Virus record (IMG/VR): IMGVR_UViG_3300046006_004405
Location: 1-30,448 of that record
From: a virus
Length of the DNA stretch: 30,448 nucleotides
Reading direction: 5' to 3' (one strand)
Made by a program: the position numbers and the translations under genes. The notes under the pieces are model-generated. The model was not told the DNA's origin. It saw nothing but the letters and a program-made list of their open reading frames with translations, and did not search any database. Below, in pieces: positions 1 through 8,263 of this stretch (the stretch's first letter is position 1; each line of letters starts with the position of its first letter).

Positions 1-2853
1 ACATCAATGACAAATACATCTACTGATATACAATATCCAAGTGCAAAGGCAGTATATGATCAACTTATATTAAAACAACCAAGTGGAAGTTATGAATTAA
101 CTACTAACAAAAATGCAAACAATGGGTATGCTGGTTTAGATAGTGGTGGCAAGGTAGGATTATCACAATTACCATCAACATTATTAATATATAAATCAAC
201 TTGGAATGCATCAACTAATACTCCTCAACTTACAACACCTGACACAGGTAAAGTAGGATGGGTATATACAGTAAATGGGGTTGGTACTAGATTTGGAATA
301 GATTGGAAACTTGGTGACTGGCTAATATATAACTCAAGTGGAATACCAGAAAAATCTGATAATTCAGATGATGTAACTTCAGTAAATGGTCAACAAGGTG
401 TTGTAACTTTAACAGCAGCAAATGTAGGTGCTGAACCAGCTTTCTCAACAGCATCATCACCACAGAATACATATTACTTAAGAGGTAATAAAAGTTGGGC
501 AGTGTTTGCAAGTGATGTAAGGGCAGCTTTATTATCAGGATTAGGAACATTAACAAATGTAGCTATAATAGCAACAGACAGTATTTTAGAAGCATTTGCT
601 AAGGTACAAGGACAGATTAATAATTTAATATTAAATAAAGTAGATAAAGTAAGTGGTAAAAGTTTAGTAAGTGATACTGAAATAACTAAATTAAGTAATA
701 TTAGTGGAAGTAATACTGGTGATGAAACTGCAACAAGTATAAAAACAAAACTTGGGATAACAACACTTAGTGGAAGTAATACAGGTGATCAATTTGTACC
801 AACTAAGACTTCAGAAATTGAAAATGATAGTGATTTTGTGACAAGTGCTCAAATTCCAGATATAAGTGGAAAAGAAAACATATTAAATAAAAATCAACCA
901 AATGGGTATATAGGAGCAGATGCTGGAGGTAAAGTTGGATTAGCTCAATTACCATCTACTTTATTGTTATATAAATCAACATGGAATGCTTTAACAAACG
1001 ATCCTCCATTAATAAATCCAGATTTAACAAAAATTGGTTTTGTATATACTGTTTCTACAATAGGAACACAATTTGGAATAGATTGGGATTTGGGAGATTG
1101 GTTAATTTATAATGAAAATGGTATTGTTGAAATATCAAAAAATTCAGATGATGTTCTCTCTGTAAATGGAGAACAAGGAATTATTGTTTTAACTGCTGTC
1201 AAAGTAGGAGCTGAACCTACATTAACCTCTGATACTAAACTTCCATCAGCAACAAGTAAAGATGGTCAAATATTAAGTGTAGTAAATGGTGTTCCAATTT
1301 GGTCTGGTAATATATTAACTGGATTATTGAATACTGGTTTACAAATTGAATCAACTGGAATTACTGAAGTACCATTAATTATCCAAGGTAAAGTAGGACA
1401 AACAGCTAATTTACAAGAGTGGCAAAATTCAACTGGAACTATAATAGCAAGGATAGGGTCAGATGGCACATTATATGCTAAAGGGTCAATATTAAGCACT
1501 GCTATAGCTAACCCTACAACTGGAGCTAATAGTTTAATATCTTTAAACACAACTGGAATGGTAATTTCGAGGAATATAAATGATGATAAACCAGCATTAA
1601 TAGTCAATCAATCAAATGCTAGTTCAACTGGATCGATCCAAGAATGGCAATTCAATAGTAACCAAAAAGCCAGAATTACAGTCAATGGTAATTTCATATT
1701 AACCAGTGGTGCAAGTTTTATGGGACTATTAACTTATACATCAGGACAAAACTATGCTCTTGTAAACCCAACTATTGACGGTGTTGTAATATCAAGAAAT
1801 ACCGCAGATGATAAATCAGCTTTAACTGTTAATCAAATTCATGCTAGCTCAACTGGTAAAATTTTAGATTTGCAGTTTGGCGGCGTTCCTAAAGCATCTT
1901 TTGATAAAGATGGTATTCTAACATCTTCAGGAATCATAGCTACAACCACAGTATTAAATGCTGCTGGTATAGCAGGAACTAGTTCTACAGGTATAGGAGT
2001 TAGAGGTCAAAGTTCTGGTGGATATGGATTATATGGTCAAAGTAGTGGTTCATATGGTATAGTCGGCACCAGTATTAGTTGGATAGGTATACAAGGGCAA
2101 AGCACAGGTTCAATGGCTGGTACATTTATGCAAAATGGAACACTGACATCTGCTAATACTTATAGCACTTTTGGCATTGGTCGAAATGGTGTGACTAATT
2201 CCGTTGGAGGGAAAACATATTCTGGTAACATATTGGACATGGACGATACCCCAAGTGGTACAGGTGTGATATCAGGAGCACTCATATCAGGAAAAATAAA
2301 TACTATTGAAAGATTTAGGGTGGAACCTAGAGTAGTAGATAGTGCAACGGCTGTAGGAGCATTCATAGATACTCATACAAATTTAGTAACAGCGGGTGCT
2401 AAATTATTAAGCATTAGAAATCAAGGAATAGAAAAAGCAAGTATAGATAAAGATGGTGGGGCTTATTTCGACGGGCGAGTTGGTATAGGAACTAATAACC
2501 CTACTGAAAAATTAGAAGTTACAGGAAACATTAAAGCTAGCGGAACAATAACTTCTAATGGAAATAAAGTAGAAACAGAAACACCATTCATTACTGTAAC
2601 TGATGGTAATTGGGATTATTCTTTAAGTAAAAATATCGTTCTGTCAGGCGTTAGTACATTAGCAATAACTAATGTTAATAGTGGAAATTGTGGCTTAATA
2701 ATGACATCATTAGAATTAACTTTACCTGTTAATAGTAGAAAAATAAAAGGATATGATTATGTTACAATTACAGGTAGTGAGATATACCAATATTCATTTA
2801 TTTATAATGCTTTGACATCTGAATTTATATGGAGTAGGAGTGTGATTGAATAA
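1..2853 (+). CDS. Phage tail fibre-like structural protein (5' partial)
   Basis: Probable tail fibre or side-fibre subunit, acting at the virion tip in host recognition. The frame is open to the left edge; the first ATG is at 7, but no ribosome binding site is visible and the residues before it (Thr-Ser) fit the fibre pattern, so the gene probably starts upstream. Numbering from that ATG gives 948 residues. A PSAKAVYD segment at 11-18 is common in phage fibres. Residues 35-146 are duplicated at 295-406, each copy carrying FGIDWxLGDWLIYN. SGSNTGD repeats lie between the copies. Later segments repeat VISRNxxDDK with xASSTG. Near the C-terminus a GIGTNNPTEKLEVTGNIKASG stretch is typical of trimeric fibre shafts, followed by a beta-rich tip. 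No chaperone protease domain is apparent. The stop overlaps the start of the GIY-YIG gene (TAATG). Role is inferred from composition and repeats. Confidence 0.8.
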   Translation, partial: TSMTNTSTDIQYPSAKAVYDQLILKQPSGSYELTTNKNANNGYAGLDSGGKVGLSQLPSTLLIYKSTWNASTNTPQLTTPDTGKVGWVYTVNGVGTRFGIDWKLGDWLIYNSSGIPEKSDNSDDVTSVNGQQGVVTLTAANVGAEPAFSTASSPQNTYYLRGNKSWAVFASDVRAALLSGLGTLTNVAIIATDSILEAFAKVQGQINNLILNKVDKVSGKSLVSDTEITKLSNISGSNTGDETATSIKTKLGITTLSGSNTGDQFVPTKTSEIENDSDFVTSAQIPDISGKENILNKNQPNGYIGADAGGKVGLAQLPSTLLLYKSTWNALTNDPPLINPDLTKIGFVYTVSTIGTQFGIDWDLGDWLIYNENGIVEISKNSDDVLSVNGEQGIIVLTAVKVGAEPTLTSDTKLPSATSKDGQILSVVNGVPIWSGNILTGLLNTGLQIESTGITEVPLIIQGKVGQTANLQEWQNSTGTIIARIGSDGTLYAKGSILSTAIANPTTGANSLISLNTTGMVISRNINDDKPALIVNQSNASSTGSIQEWQFNSNQKARITVNGNFILTSGASFMGLLTYTSGQNYALVNPTIDGVVISRNTADDKSALTVNQIHASSTGKILDLQFGGVPKASFDKDGILTSSGIIATTTVLNAAGIAGTSSTGIGVRGQSSGGYGLYGQSSGSYGIVGTSISWIGIQGQSTGSMAGTFMQNGTLTSANTYSTFGIGRNGVTNSVGGKTYSGNILDMDDTPSGTGVISGALISGKINTIERFRVEPRVVDSATAVGAFIDTHTNLVTAGAKLLSIRNQGIEKASIDKDGGAYFDGRVGIGTNNPTEKLEVTGNIKASGTITSNGNKVETETPFITVTDGNWDYSLSKNIVLSGVSTLAITNVNSGNCGLIMTSLELTLPVNSRKIKGYDYVTITGSEIYQYSFIYNALTSEFIWSRSVIE
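109..444 (+). repeat. Duplicated fibre module, copy 1
   Basis: Encodes residues 35-146 of the fibre-like protein. It is matched by 889-1224 at about 77 of 112 identical residues, with no indel. This is an intragenic module duplication; each copy ends with a VGAEP segment. Confidence 0.85.
889..1224 (+). repeat. Duplicated fibre module, copy 2
   Basis: Encodes residues 295-406 of the fibre-like protein, partner of 109-444. The FGIDW-LGDWLIYN core and the LPSTLL-YKSTWNA segment are the best conserved parts. Confidence 0.85.
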
Positions 2854-2855
2854 TG
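2848..2855 (+). repeat. GAATAATG direct repeat at left border of GIY-YIG gene
   Basis: The eight bases span the end of the fibre gene and the first codon of the endonuclease gene. The identical octamer is at 3552-3559, spanning the end of the endonuclease gene and the start of the next gene. Removing 2848-3551 would join the fibre gene to the downstream gene with the same TAATG overlap. Confidence 0.6.
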
Positions 2856-3557
2856 GATGAAAAATATAGTGTTTATGTTCATATCACTCCAAATAATAAA
2901 AGATATGTTGGAATTACTTGTAGATTAGTAAAAAATAGATGGGGTAAAAATGGAATAAATTATAGAAATCAAGTTTTTGGTCATGCAATAAAAAAATATG
3001 GTTGGGATAATATAGAACATATTGTATTAGAAATTGATCTTAATAGAGAAGATGCAGAATTAAAAGAAATAGAGTATATTGCATTATGGAAAACACACGA
3101 TAATGATTTTGGGTATAACTTAACATTTGGTGGTGGTTTGTCAGCCAAACATACAGATGAACATAATAGAAAAATTTCAGAAGGAAATAAAGGAAAAGTA
3201 ATGAGTGAAGAGAGTCGTTTGAAAATGAGCATTTCTGCAAAAGGCAAAATAATAACAGAAGAAACAAAAAAGAATATGAGTATAGCTGGAAAAGGTAGAA
3301 TTTTTTCAGAAGAACATTGCAAGAAAATAGGTTTATCTCAAAGAGGTGAACTCAATAATCGTAGTTTTTCGGTTATACAATTTTCAGAAGATATGGAATA
3401 CATACAAATTTTTGGTTCTTTAAGAGAAGTTGAAAGACAATTTGGATATTCCCATGGTAATATATCTAGTTGTTGTAAAGGTCTTTTAAAATCTGCATAT
3501 GGGTATAAATGGAAATATGAATCTGATTATATCAAAGAAAACGAGGTGGTAGAATAA
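2853..3557 (+). CDS. Free-standing GIY-YIG homing endonuclease with NUMOD repeats
   Basis: A selfish DNA endonuclease that would cut unoccupied alleles and spread its own gene. The N-terminal GIY-YIG nuclease domain covers about residues 5-95, with the signature in a variant form (VYVHI then KRYVGIT), a conserved Arg in the following helix (RLVKNRW) and the Glu-rich metal-binding helix (ELKEIEYIALWKT). Residues about 97-168 are three NUMOD3-like repeats (SEE..K...S.KGK). Residues about 174-225 resemble a NUMOD1 helix-turn-helix DNA-recognition module ending GYKWKY. Length 234 is typical of phage Seg-type enzymes. The start codon shares its A with the fibre-gene stop; a second ATG lies at 2857. 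An SD-like GGAGTAGGAG at 2831-2840 sits inside the fibre gene. There is no intron: both flanking genes are intact, so this is an intergenic insertion. Confidence 0.9.
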   Translation: MDEKYSVYVHITPNNKRYVGITCRLVKNRWGKNGINYRNQVFGHAIKKYGWDNIEHIVLEIDLNREDAELKEIEYIALWKTHDNDFGYNLTFGGGLSAKHTDEHNRKISEGNKGKVMSEESRLKMSISAKGKIITEETKKNMSIAGKGRIFSEEHCKKIGLSQRGELNNRSFSVIQFSEDMEYIQIFGSLREVERQFGYSHGNISSCCKGLLKSAYGYKWKYESDYIKENEVVE

Positions 3558-3559
3558 TG
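3552..3559 (+). repeat. GAATAATG direct repeat at right border of GIY-YIG gene
   Basis: Second copy of the octamer found at 2848-2855. It spans the endonuclease stop and the ATG of the 1318-residue gene. Confidence 0.6.
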
Positions 3560-6500
3560 TTAGGAATGATACATGCAAATAACCATACAAAAGTTAAGAA
3601 TCAAGTAGTTACAACTACTACATATCCATCACTCCCTCTAATCAAAGAGGGGAGTGAATGGGTATTATATGGAGAAAGCACACAAGTACAAACTACTCCT
3701 AAGAATTTATTTAACTGGTCAACTATATTGTATAATGACCCAACTGTTAGAAGAGAAACTTATTTAGGAAGAGATTGTATTTCTTATATATCTGGTAATC
3801 AGACAACCAATCAAAAATGGTTAAAAGGACTTTTTAAGACTAATGTAAGATATACATTAAGTGGATATTTTTGTGTAGATATAGGCACAGGAATTGTAAT
3901 GAAATATACTGATGGCACTATTAAAGATGTTTGGATTAATGATACTAATGAAACTTTTGTATATAAAAAATTAACAAGTGATGTTGGGAAAACTGTTGAA
4001 TTGATAAAAGGTAATTGGAATAGTGGAGCAAGGGTTTATTTAGATATTAATACTATAATGGTAGAGGAAGGTATAGTAGATACAGCCTACACAGCCTACA
4101 CACCACCACTACCCTCGGCAAATGCTGAAAGTCCAATAATCAACACATACAAAAAAGGAACATATCAAAACACAATAGATGGTATTCCTTATCAATTTGA
4201 GTTAGATAATGACCTTTTGCAGTGTGGAACTTTCAAAGATAAGCTGACTATTAACACAGTGAATAAAACGATTAAAGTTGATAGGAATTGTATTCAACAA
4301 GTTTTAAAAGGTGATGCAAGTGATGGAACGTATGGAATTTATGACTTAAACAAAACCAACGTATTTTATTTAGCAAATAATGCTTTCAAGACAAACGTGC
4401 CTAATTCGACAATGTGCAATTATATGAAAAACATACCAAATAGCGAGGACACTTATAGCTATGATTGTCTTAGTGACCCTACACTGGCTATTTCTAAATT
4501 TTTCAACTTTGATAGTAGTACACTAGGAATAATTGCAAGTGACACAACAGATGTCTTAAAAATTACTAGATTAAAAACTTGGTTATCAGCAAGGTACACA
4601 TCATCAAGCCTAAACCCATTTACAATACAATATGCACTAGCAACACCTACCTCAACTACTAGGAGATTAACACCAGTAACAGTGCAAAGCGGAAGTAATG
4701 AGTTAGTTATAGAAAACACAGTAAATGCACCTATAGAGAGATTAGAAATAGATGGTGGAACTACACAAGTTGAAACAGTGCAAGGTGTGAATATATTTGA
4801 TAAGAATATAGTTAAAACAAATCTATTAGTTGATAATGGAAGAAATGTTGTAGATGTAGATATAACAAGCAAATCACTGTTAATATACAATGCCTTTGCT
4901 ACAAATACTCAATATACAATACAATTTTATTCAAGGAGAGTTGCTACTTATGGAGTATTAACAGCAACATTTTACTATACTGATGCAACATCAAGTACAG
5001 GAAACAGAATAGACGGAGTTGATGGATATACTCTAAAAACTATAACATCTACAGTTGGAAAGACTATTGATTATATAAAAATAACTAATGGTGGTAACGG
5101 TTCTGCTAATGGATATATTGACTTAAACACTGTTCAAATAGAGCAAAATACAGTAGCAACAGCATACACTCCATTCGTACCACCCTCACCAAGTCCATTA
5201 TATCCCTCAACATTAACAAGTGTAGGGCAAAGTGGAAGTTTTAATGTGATTAGTAAGTCTGCAAATTTAATTCAGAATGGTAATTTTGCTAATGGTGTTA
5301 GTGGGTGGAACTATTCAGATGGAACGGCAACTATAACTGCAAGTGATAATACATTATTTGTGACTGGCACAGGAACTCATAATAATAATTATTGTTACAG
5401 ACATATACCAGATTATCAAAATGGTCATAAATATTATTTTGTATCAACAATGAAAGTGACTAATTCCGATTGCATTCAGTTATATTACCATATAACATCT
5501 GGTTCGAATATAACAAATTGTATATACAATCCAGTTATTAATACACCTTATAGAATTTCAGCAATATCTATACCTAATAATTATAGTTATATTGTAATTA
5601 AAAGTAATTATGTCGATAGAGCAACAGCTACTGGTAAAGTGATGGAAGTGCAAAAAGTAATGGCTATAGATATGGGAAAAGATAGCAGTAACCCTTTATA
5701 CAATTTAACACAAACTCAAATGGATGCTAAATTTGTTAATTGGAGTGATTACAAACAAACTACTATTAACATTTTAGCAACACTTAGAAGTTTACCAGAC
5801 GGAACGAAAGATAGATTGGTGATAGATAAAGCTAGTCAGACTGCTTGGATTGAGAGAAATATAATACAAGAAAACTTAAACATAACAAATTTATACAGAA
5901 CAGGCACAGATATTATTAGATTTGAAGGACAAACTTCTTTAAAATGTGTTTATTCTTCATCTATGTATGGTTCACATTTTAAATTAATTACTACTAATTG
6001 GACTGGGGAATTAGAAGCTATATTCCATCATGGTAGTTATTTTAAGGAATATTACTGGTCAATTTATAAATCTACAATAGGGTGGTTATCAGGTGATACT
6101 AATCAGCAGATAATAGATAAAGGTAGAGCTTGGATAGCAAGTGAAGTATCAGCAGGCAGAACTCCTATTGTTATGGCTAAGTTATTGACACCAGTTATAG
6201 AGCCTATAGCATATCCAAACATAGCAACAATACAGCACTTGACAAATTTAAGCAAAGACGGAATAACAAGTAATATGAGCTTTGATGTGCTTATATTAGG
6301 TAGTAAAACTATAGTAAGAGATGGTTTAGTATTAAATGTTGATTTTAATAATATATACGGAAATAACTCAATAGGAGTTAATTCACCTTTGACTACAACT
6401 ATTAAAAACTTAGCAGACAATACTCCGTTAACTTTAAATGGGTTTGGTGGAACAACTGCAAGTGGATATACAGGAAATGGAACTGAATTAGACCCTTATT

Positions 6501-7513
6501 GTTTAGTTTTTGATGGAAGTAATGATTATATTAATTGTGGAAGTTCTAATGTTTTATCTTTGGCTTGTACTATATCAGTATGGGTGAAAATTACATCATA
6601 CACAGGGACATTTAGAAGAATTATTGATAAAAATAGAACTGAAGAATATTCTTTTGGGATAGGTTCAGATAATAAACTTTTATTTGCTTTCTCTAATATA
6701 GTACCTCAAACAGGGGCAACTGCTATTCCATTAAATATATGGACAATGATATCTGTAACATATGATGGAGCAAATATTAAATATTATATAAATAGTATAT
6801 TAGATAAAATTGTCCCTCAAACAGGTTTAATAGGTATAGGAACAAATTCATTAAATATAGGACTAGGTTCAGGAGTTTATTTTGGTGGATTAATCAGTAA
6901 TGGTATTATTTATAATAGAGCCTTATCTCAATCAGAAATAACACAAAATTATAATGTAGGATTAGCTTATAATCCAACTAATGAGTATAAAGCTAAAGGA
7001 CAATTATTAACTAATTTAATTACTAATGGTAATTTTGCTAATGGGACTACTGGGTGGACACCTTATGATATTAATTCATTTACAGCAAACAATTATATAG
7101 CCAAATATACACCTTATACTAGATATGGTGGGATTGTTGGAAATATTGCAAATTATACTAATTATAGAGGTCATAGATTATACTTCTTTGCGAATTATAA
7201 AACAGATAGCACTTTAAATATTTTAGTATTAAATGATGCCACTAATCAAATTGTAAGGTCACATTCAGGAAATAATACATTTATGAGATTATCAGGACTT
7301 ATGAATATATCATCAGTTGCCACAAATTTATTTATTAAAATTCAAGATGGTAGGGAAAGTGGGTGGACAGAAACACAGTGTACTAATTTTGGTGTTATAG
7401 ATATGGGAATAGATTTAACTAATCCTCTTTTTAATTTAACAGTAGCACAAATGGATACTTTATTATTAGATTATCCAGAATATTTCGAAGGCAACCATGT
7501 TAGTTTTGTGTAA
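3557..7513 (+). CDS. Large modular tail/receptor-binding protein with LamG-like domain
   Basis: Probably a baseplate or receptor-binding structural protein. The 1318 residues are modular. Segments at about 45-190 and 408-551 resemble each other, both ending in a TAYTPP/TAYTPF motif followed by a Pro/Ser stretch of the PSPxYPS type seen in phage minor structural proteins. Segments at about 571-735 and 1152-1318 are also paired: both open with NGNFANGxxGW and close with MGxDxxNPLxNLTxxQMD, like duplicated carbohydrate-binding beta-sandwiches. Between them, about 917-1135 has a LamG/concanavalin-like fold signature (GLVLNVDF, VFDGSNDYINCG, ISVWVK, SEITQNYNVG). The ATG overlaps the preceding stop; the SD is GAGGTGG at 3543-3549. 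A strong terminator follows the stop by about 60 bases, so this is the last gene of the structural operon. Sugar binding is inferred from fold resemblance. Confidence 0.75.
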   Translation: MLGMIHANNHTKVKNQVVTTTTYPSLPLIKEGSEWVLYGESTQVQTTPKNLFNWSTILYNDPTVRRETYLGRDCISYISGNQTTNQKWLKGLFKTNVRYTLSGYFCVDIGTGIVMKYTDGTIKDVWINDTNETFVYKKLTSDVGKTVELIKGNWNSGARVYLDINTIMVEEGIVDTAYTAYTPPLPSANAESPIINTYKKGTYQNTIDGIPYQFELDNDLLQCGTFKDKLTINTVNKTIKVDRNCIQQVLKGDASDGTYGIYDLNKTNVFYLANNAFKTNVPNSTMCNYMKNIPNSEDTYSYDCLSDPTLAISKFFNFDSSTLGIIASDTTDVLKITRLKTWLSARYTSSSLNPFTIQYALATPTSTTRRLTPVTVQSGSNELVIENTVNAPIERLEIDGGTTQVETVQGVNIFDKNIVKTNLLVDNGRNVVDVDITSKSLLIYNAFATNTQYTIQFYSRRVATYGVLTATFYYTDATSSTGNRIDGVDGYTLKTITSTVGKTIDYIKITNGGNGSANGYIDLNTVQIEQNTVATAYTPFVPPSPSPLYPSTLTSVGQSGSFNVISKSANLIQNGNFANGVSGWNYSDGTATITASDNTLFVTGTGTHNNNYCYRHIPDYQNGHKYYFVSTMKVTNSDCIQLYYHITSGSNITNCIYNPVINTPYRISAISIPNNYSYIVIKSNYVDRATATGKVMEVQKVMAIDMGKDSSNPLYNLTQTQMDAKFVNWSDYKQTTINILATLRSLPDGTKDRLVIDKASQTAWIERNIIQENLNITNLYRTGTDIIRFEGQTSLKCVYSSSMYGSHFKLITTNWTGELEAIFHHGSYFKEYYWSIYKSTIGWLSGDTNQQIIDKGRAWIASEVSAGRTPIVMAKLLTPVIEPIAYPNIATIQHLTNLSKDGITSNMSFDVLILGSKTIVRDGLVLNVDFNNIYGNNSIGVNSPLTTTIKNLADNTPLTLNGFGGTTASGYTGNGTELDPYCLVFDGSNDYINCGSSNVLSLACTISVWVKITSYTGTFRRIIDKNRTEEYSFGIGSDNKLLFAFSNIVPQTGATAIPLNIWTMISVTYDGANIKYYINSILDKIVPQTGLIGIGTNSLNIGLGSGVYFGGLISNGIIYNRALSQSEITQNYNVGLAYNPTNEYKAKGQLLTNLITNGNFANGTTGWTPYDINSFTANNYIAKYTPYTRYGGIVGNIANYTNYRGHRLYFFANYKTDSTLNILVLNDATNQIVRSHSGNNTFMRLSGLMNISSVATNLFIKIQDGRESGWTETQCTNFGVIDMGIDLTNPLFNLTVAQMDTLLLDYPEYFEGNHVSFV

Positions 7514-7573
7514 AATGAAAAATAAAAAGTAGATAAATTTATAGTTTTATTTGGTTCACTATATAATGTAATT

Positions 7574-7616
7574 AAAAAACTAACCCTATGGTGGTAATAT
7601 AGGGTTAGTTTTTTTT
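7574..7616 (+). terminator. Strong intrinsic terminator after structural genes
   Basis: The stem AACTAACCCTAT pairs with ATAGGGTTAGTT across a short GGTGGTAAT-type loop and is followed by a run of eight Ts. A-rich bases before the stem could also pair with the T run, so it might act in both directions. Confidence 0.9.
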
Positions 7617-7723
7617 ATCAGTTTTTACAATAAAAATAAAATATTAAAATTTTTTGTAATATTTTAGAATCTTTATCATATATTATACCAAGACCAAATA
7701 ATAAGATAAGGAGAAATAAATTG

Positions 7724-7822
7724 ATGAATTTTTTAATTGATTTATGCAAGAAGTCAAATACCTTTAGTTGGGTATTAACAATTCTAGGAATTACATTAAT
7801 GATTATAGTAGTAATGTATTAA
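7724..7822 (+). CDS. 32-residue single-pass membrane peptide
   Basis: A short gene of unknown function. It has a good SD (AAGGAG at 7708-7713, ten bases before the ATG); an in-frame TTG directly precedes the ATG. The peptide has a polar N-terminal half (about residues 1-14, including CKKSN) and a hydrophobic helix at about 15-32 (WVLTILGITLMIIVVMY) that is long enough to span a membrane. It sits alone between two intrinsic terminators, after the tail genes, where phages often place lysis genes. It is shorter than any usual holin, so a lysis or membrane-perturbing role is only a possibility. No well-formed promoter was found directly upstream. The start signal and isolated position support a real gene. 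Confidence 0.55.
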   Translation: MNFLIDLCKKSNTFSWVLTILGITLMIIVVMY

Positions 7823-7836
7823 TTTATAACACAAAT

Positions 7837-7868
7837 AGAACCCTATGTAAGAAATAGGGTTCTTTTTA
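7837..7868 (+). terminator. Intrinsic terminator after membrane peptide gene
   Basis: The ten-base stem AGAACCCTAT pairs with ATAGGGTTCT across a seven-base loop, followed by TTTTT. It isolates the small gene and the structural operon from the downstream promoter region. Confidence 0.85.
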
Positions 7869-7882
7869 TCCCATTTTATTGA

Positions 7883-7966
7883 TTTTATAAAACAAAAAAA
7901 TATTTAATTATTTTATAAAACAAAAAAATATTTAATTATTTTATAAAACAAAAAAATATTTAATTA
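7883..7966 (+). repeat. Three perfect 28-bp tandem repeats, A+T only except one C per unit
   Basis: Units start at 7883, 7911 and 7939 and are identical; a fourth, degenerate unit runs into the first promoter. Each unit holds a TTTTATAAAAC block, a run of seven As and TATTTAATTA. The ATTTAATTATTTT segment also appears just upstream of several promoters in the window, so the array could be expanded promoter-upstream (UP-like) DNA, or an iteron-like or easily melted origin element. There are no spacers between units, so it is not CRISPR. Confidence 0.9.
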
Positions 7967-7981
7967 TTTTAGTAAAAATAC

Positions 7982-8010
7982 TTGACAAAACTTTAAAAGT
8001 ATGCTATACT
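7982..8010 (+). promoter_or_regulatory. Sigma-A promoter 1 of the replication operon
   Basis: TTGACA at 7982-7987, 17-base spacer, TATACT at 8005-8010, with TATGC just before the -10 (TRTGN motif). First of three promoters in tandem. Confidence 0.85.
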
Positions 8011-8073
8011 TAGTTTTGTAAAAGTCTAATATATATTATTTTTAAATTTTTCAAAATTATTTTTAAAAAAAAC

Positions 8074-8102
8074 TTGACAAATTTTAAAAAGTATGTTATA
8101 AT
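8074..8102 (+). promoter_or_regulatory. Sigma-A promoter 2 of the replication operon
   Basis: TTGACA at 8074-8079, 17-base spacer, TATAAT at 8097-8102, preceded by TATGT. Both hexamers are perfect consensus, with an A-tract upstream of the -35. Confidence 0.92.
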
Positions 8103-8166
8103 AGGGGTATCAATTAGAGACATATTATTGTTTGAAAATATTTTTTAATTATTTTTAAAAAAACTA

Positions 8167-8195
8167 TTGACAAATTTATTAATATGTGGTATAAT
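8167..8195 (+). promoter_or_regulatory. Sigma-A promoter 3 of the replication operon
   Basis: TTGACA at 8167-8172, 17-base spacer, TATAAT at 8190-8195, preceded by TGTGG. It is the promoter closest to the 8264 gene and leaves a leader of about 60 bases. Confidence 0.92.
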
Positions 8196-8263
8196 AGGGT
8201 ATAGCAAAAAATACATAAATAAAAAAACAAATTTTAAAAAAAGAAAGATGAGGAAAATCAATC

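Noticed and set aside
287-556. Minus-strand open frame inside the fibre gene
   Set aside because: It is a shadow of the strong + strand gene, with low-complexity Leu/His composition and no ribosome binding site. The same holds for the other minus-strand frames, for example 1266-1607, 2981-3322, 4459-4890, 6103-6420, 13975-14223, 20899-21090 and 27040-27288.
2853-3557. Group I intron or intein carrying the homing endonucleases
   Set aside because: Both endonuclease genes lie between complete genes with overlapping or adjacent start/stop codons. No split exon or splicing motif is seen at either locus.
7883-7966. Short repeats that could suggest a CRISPR array
   Set aside because: The units are head-to-tail with no spacers and are almost pure A+T, so this is a simple tandem repeat.
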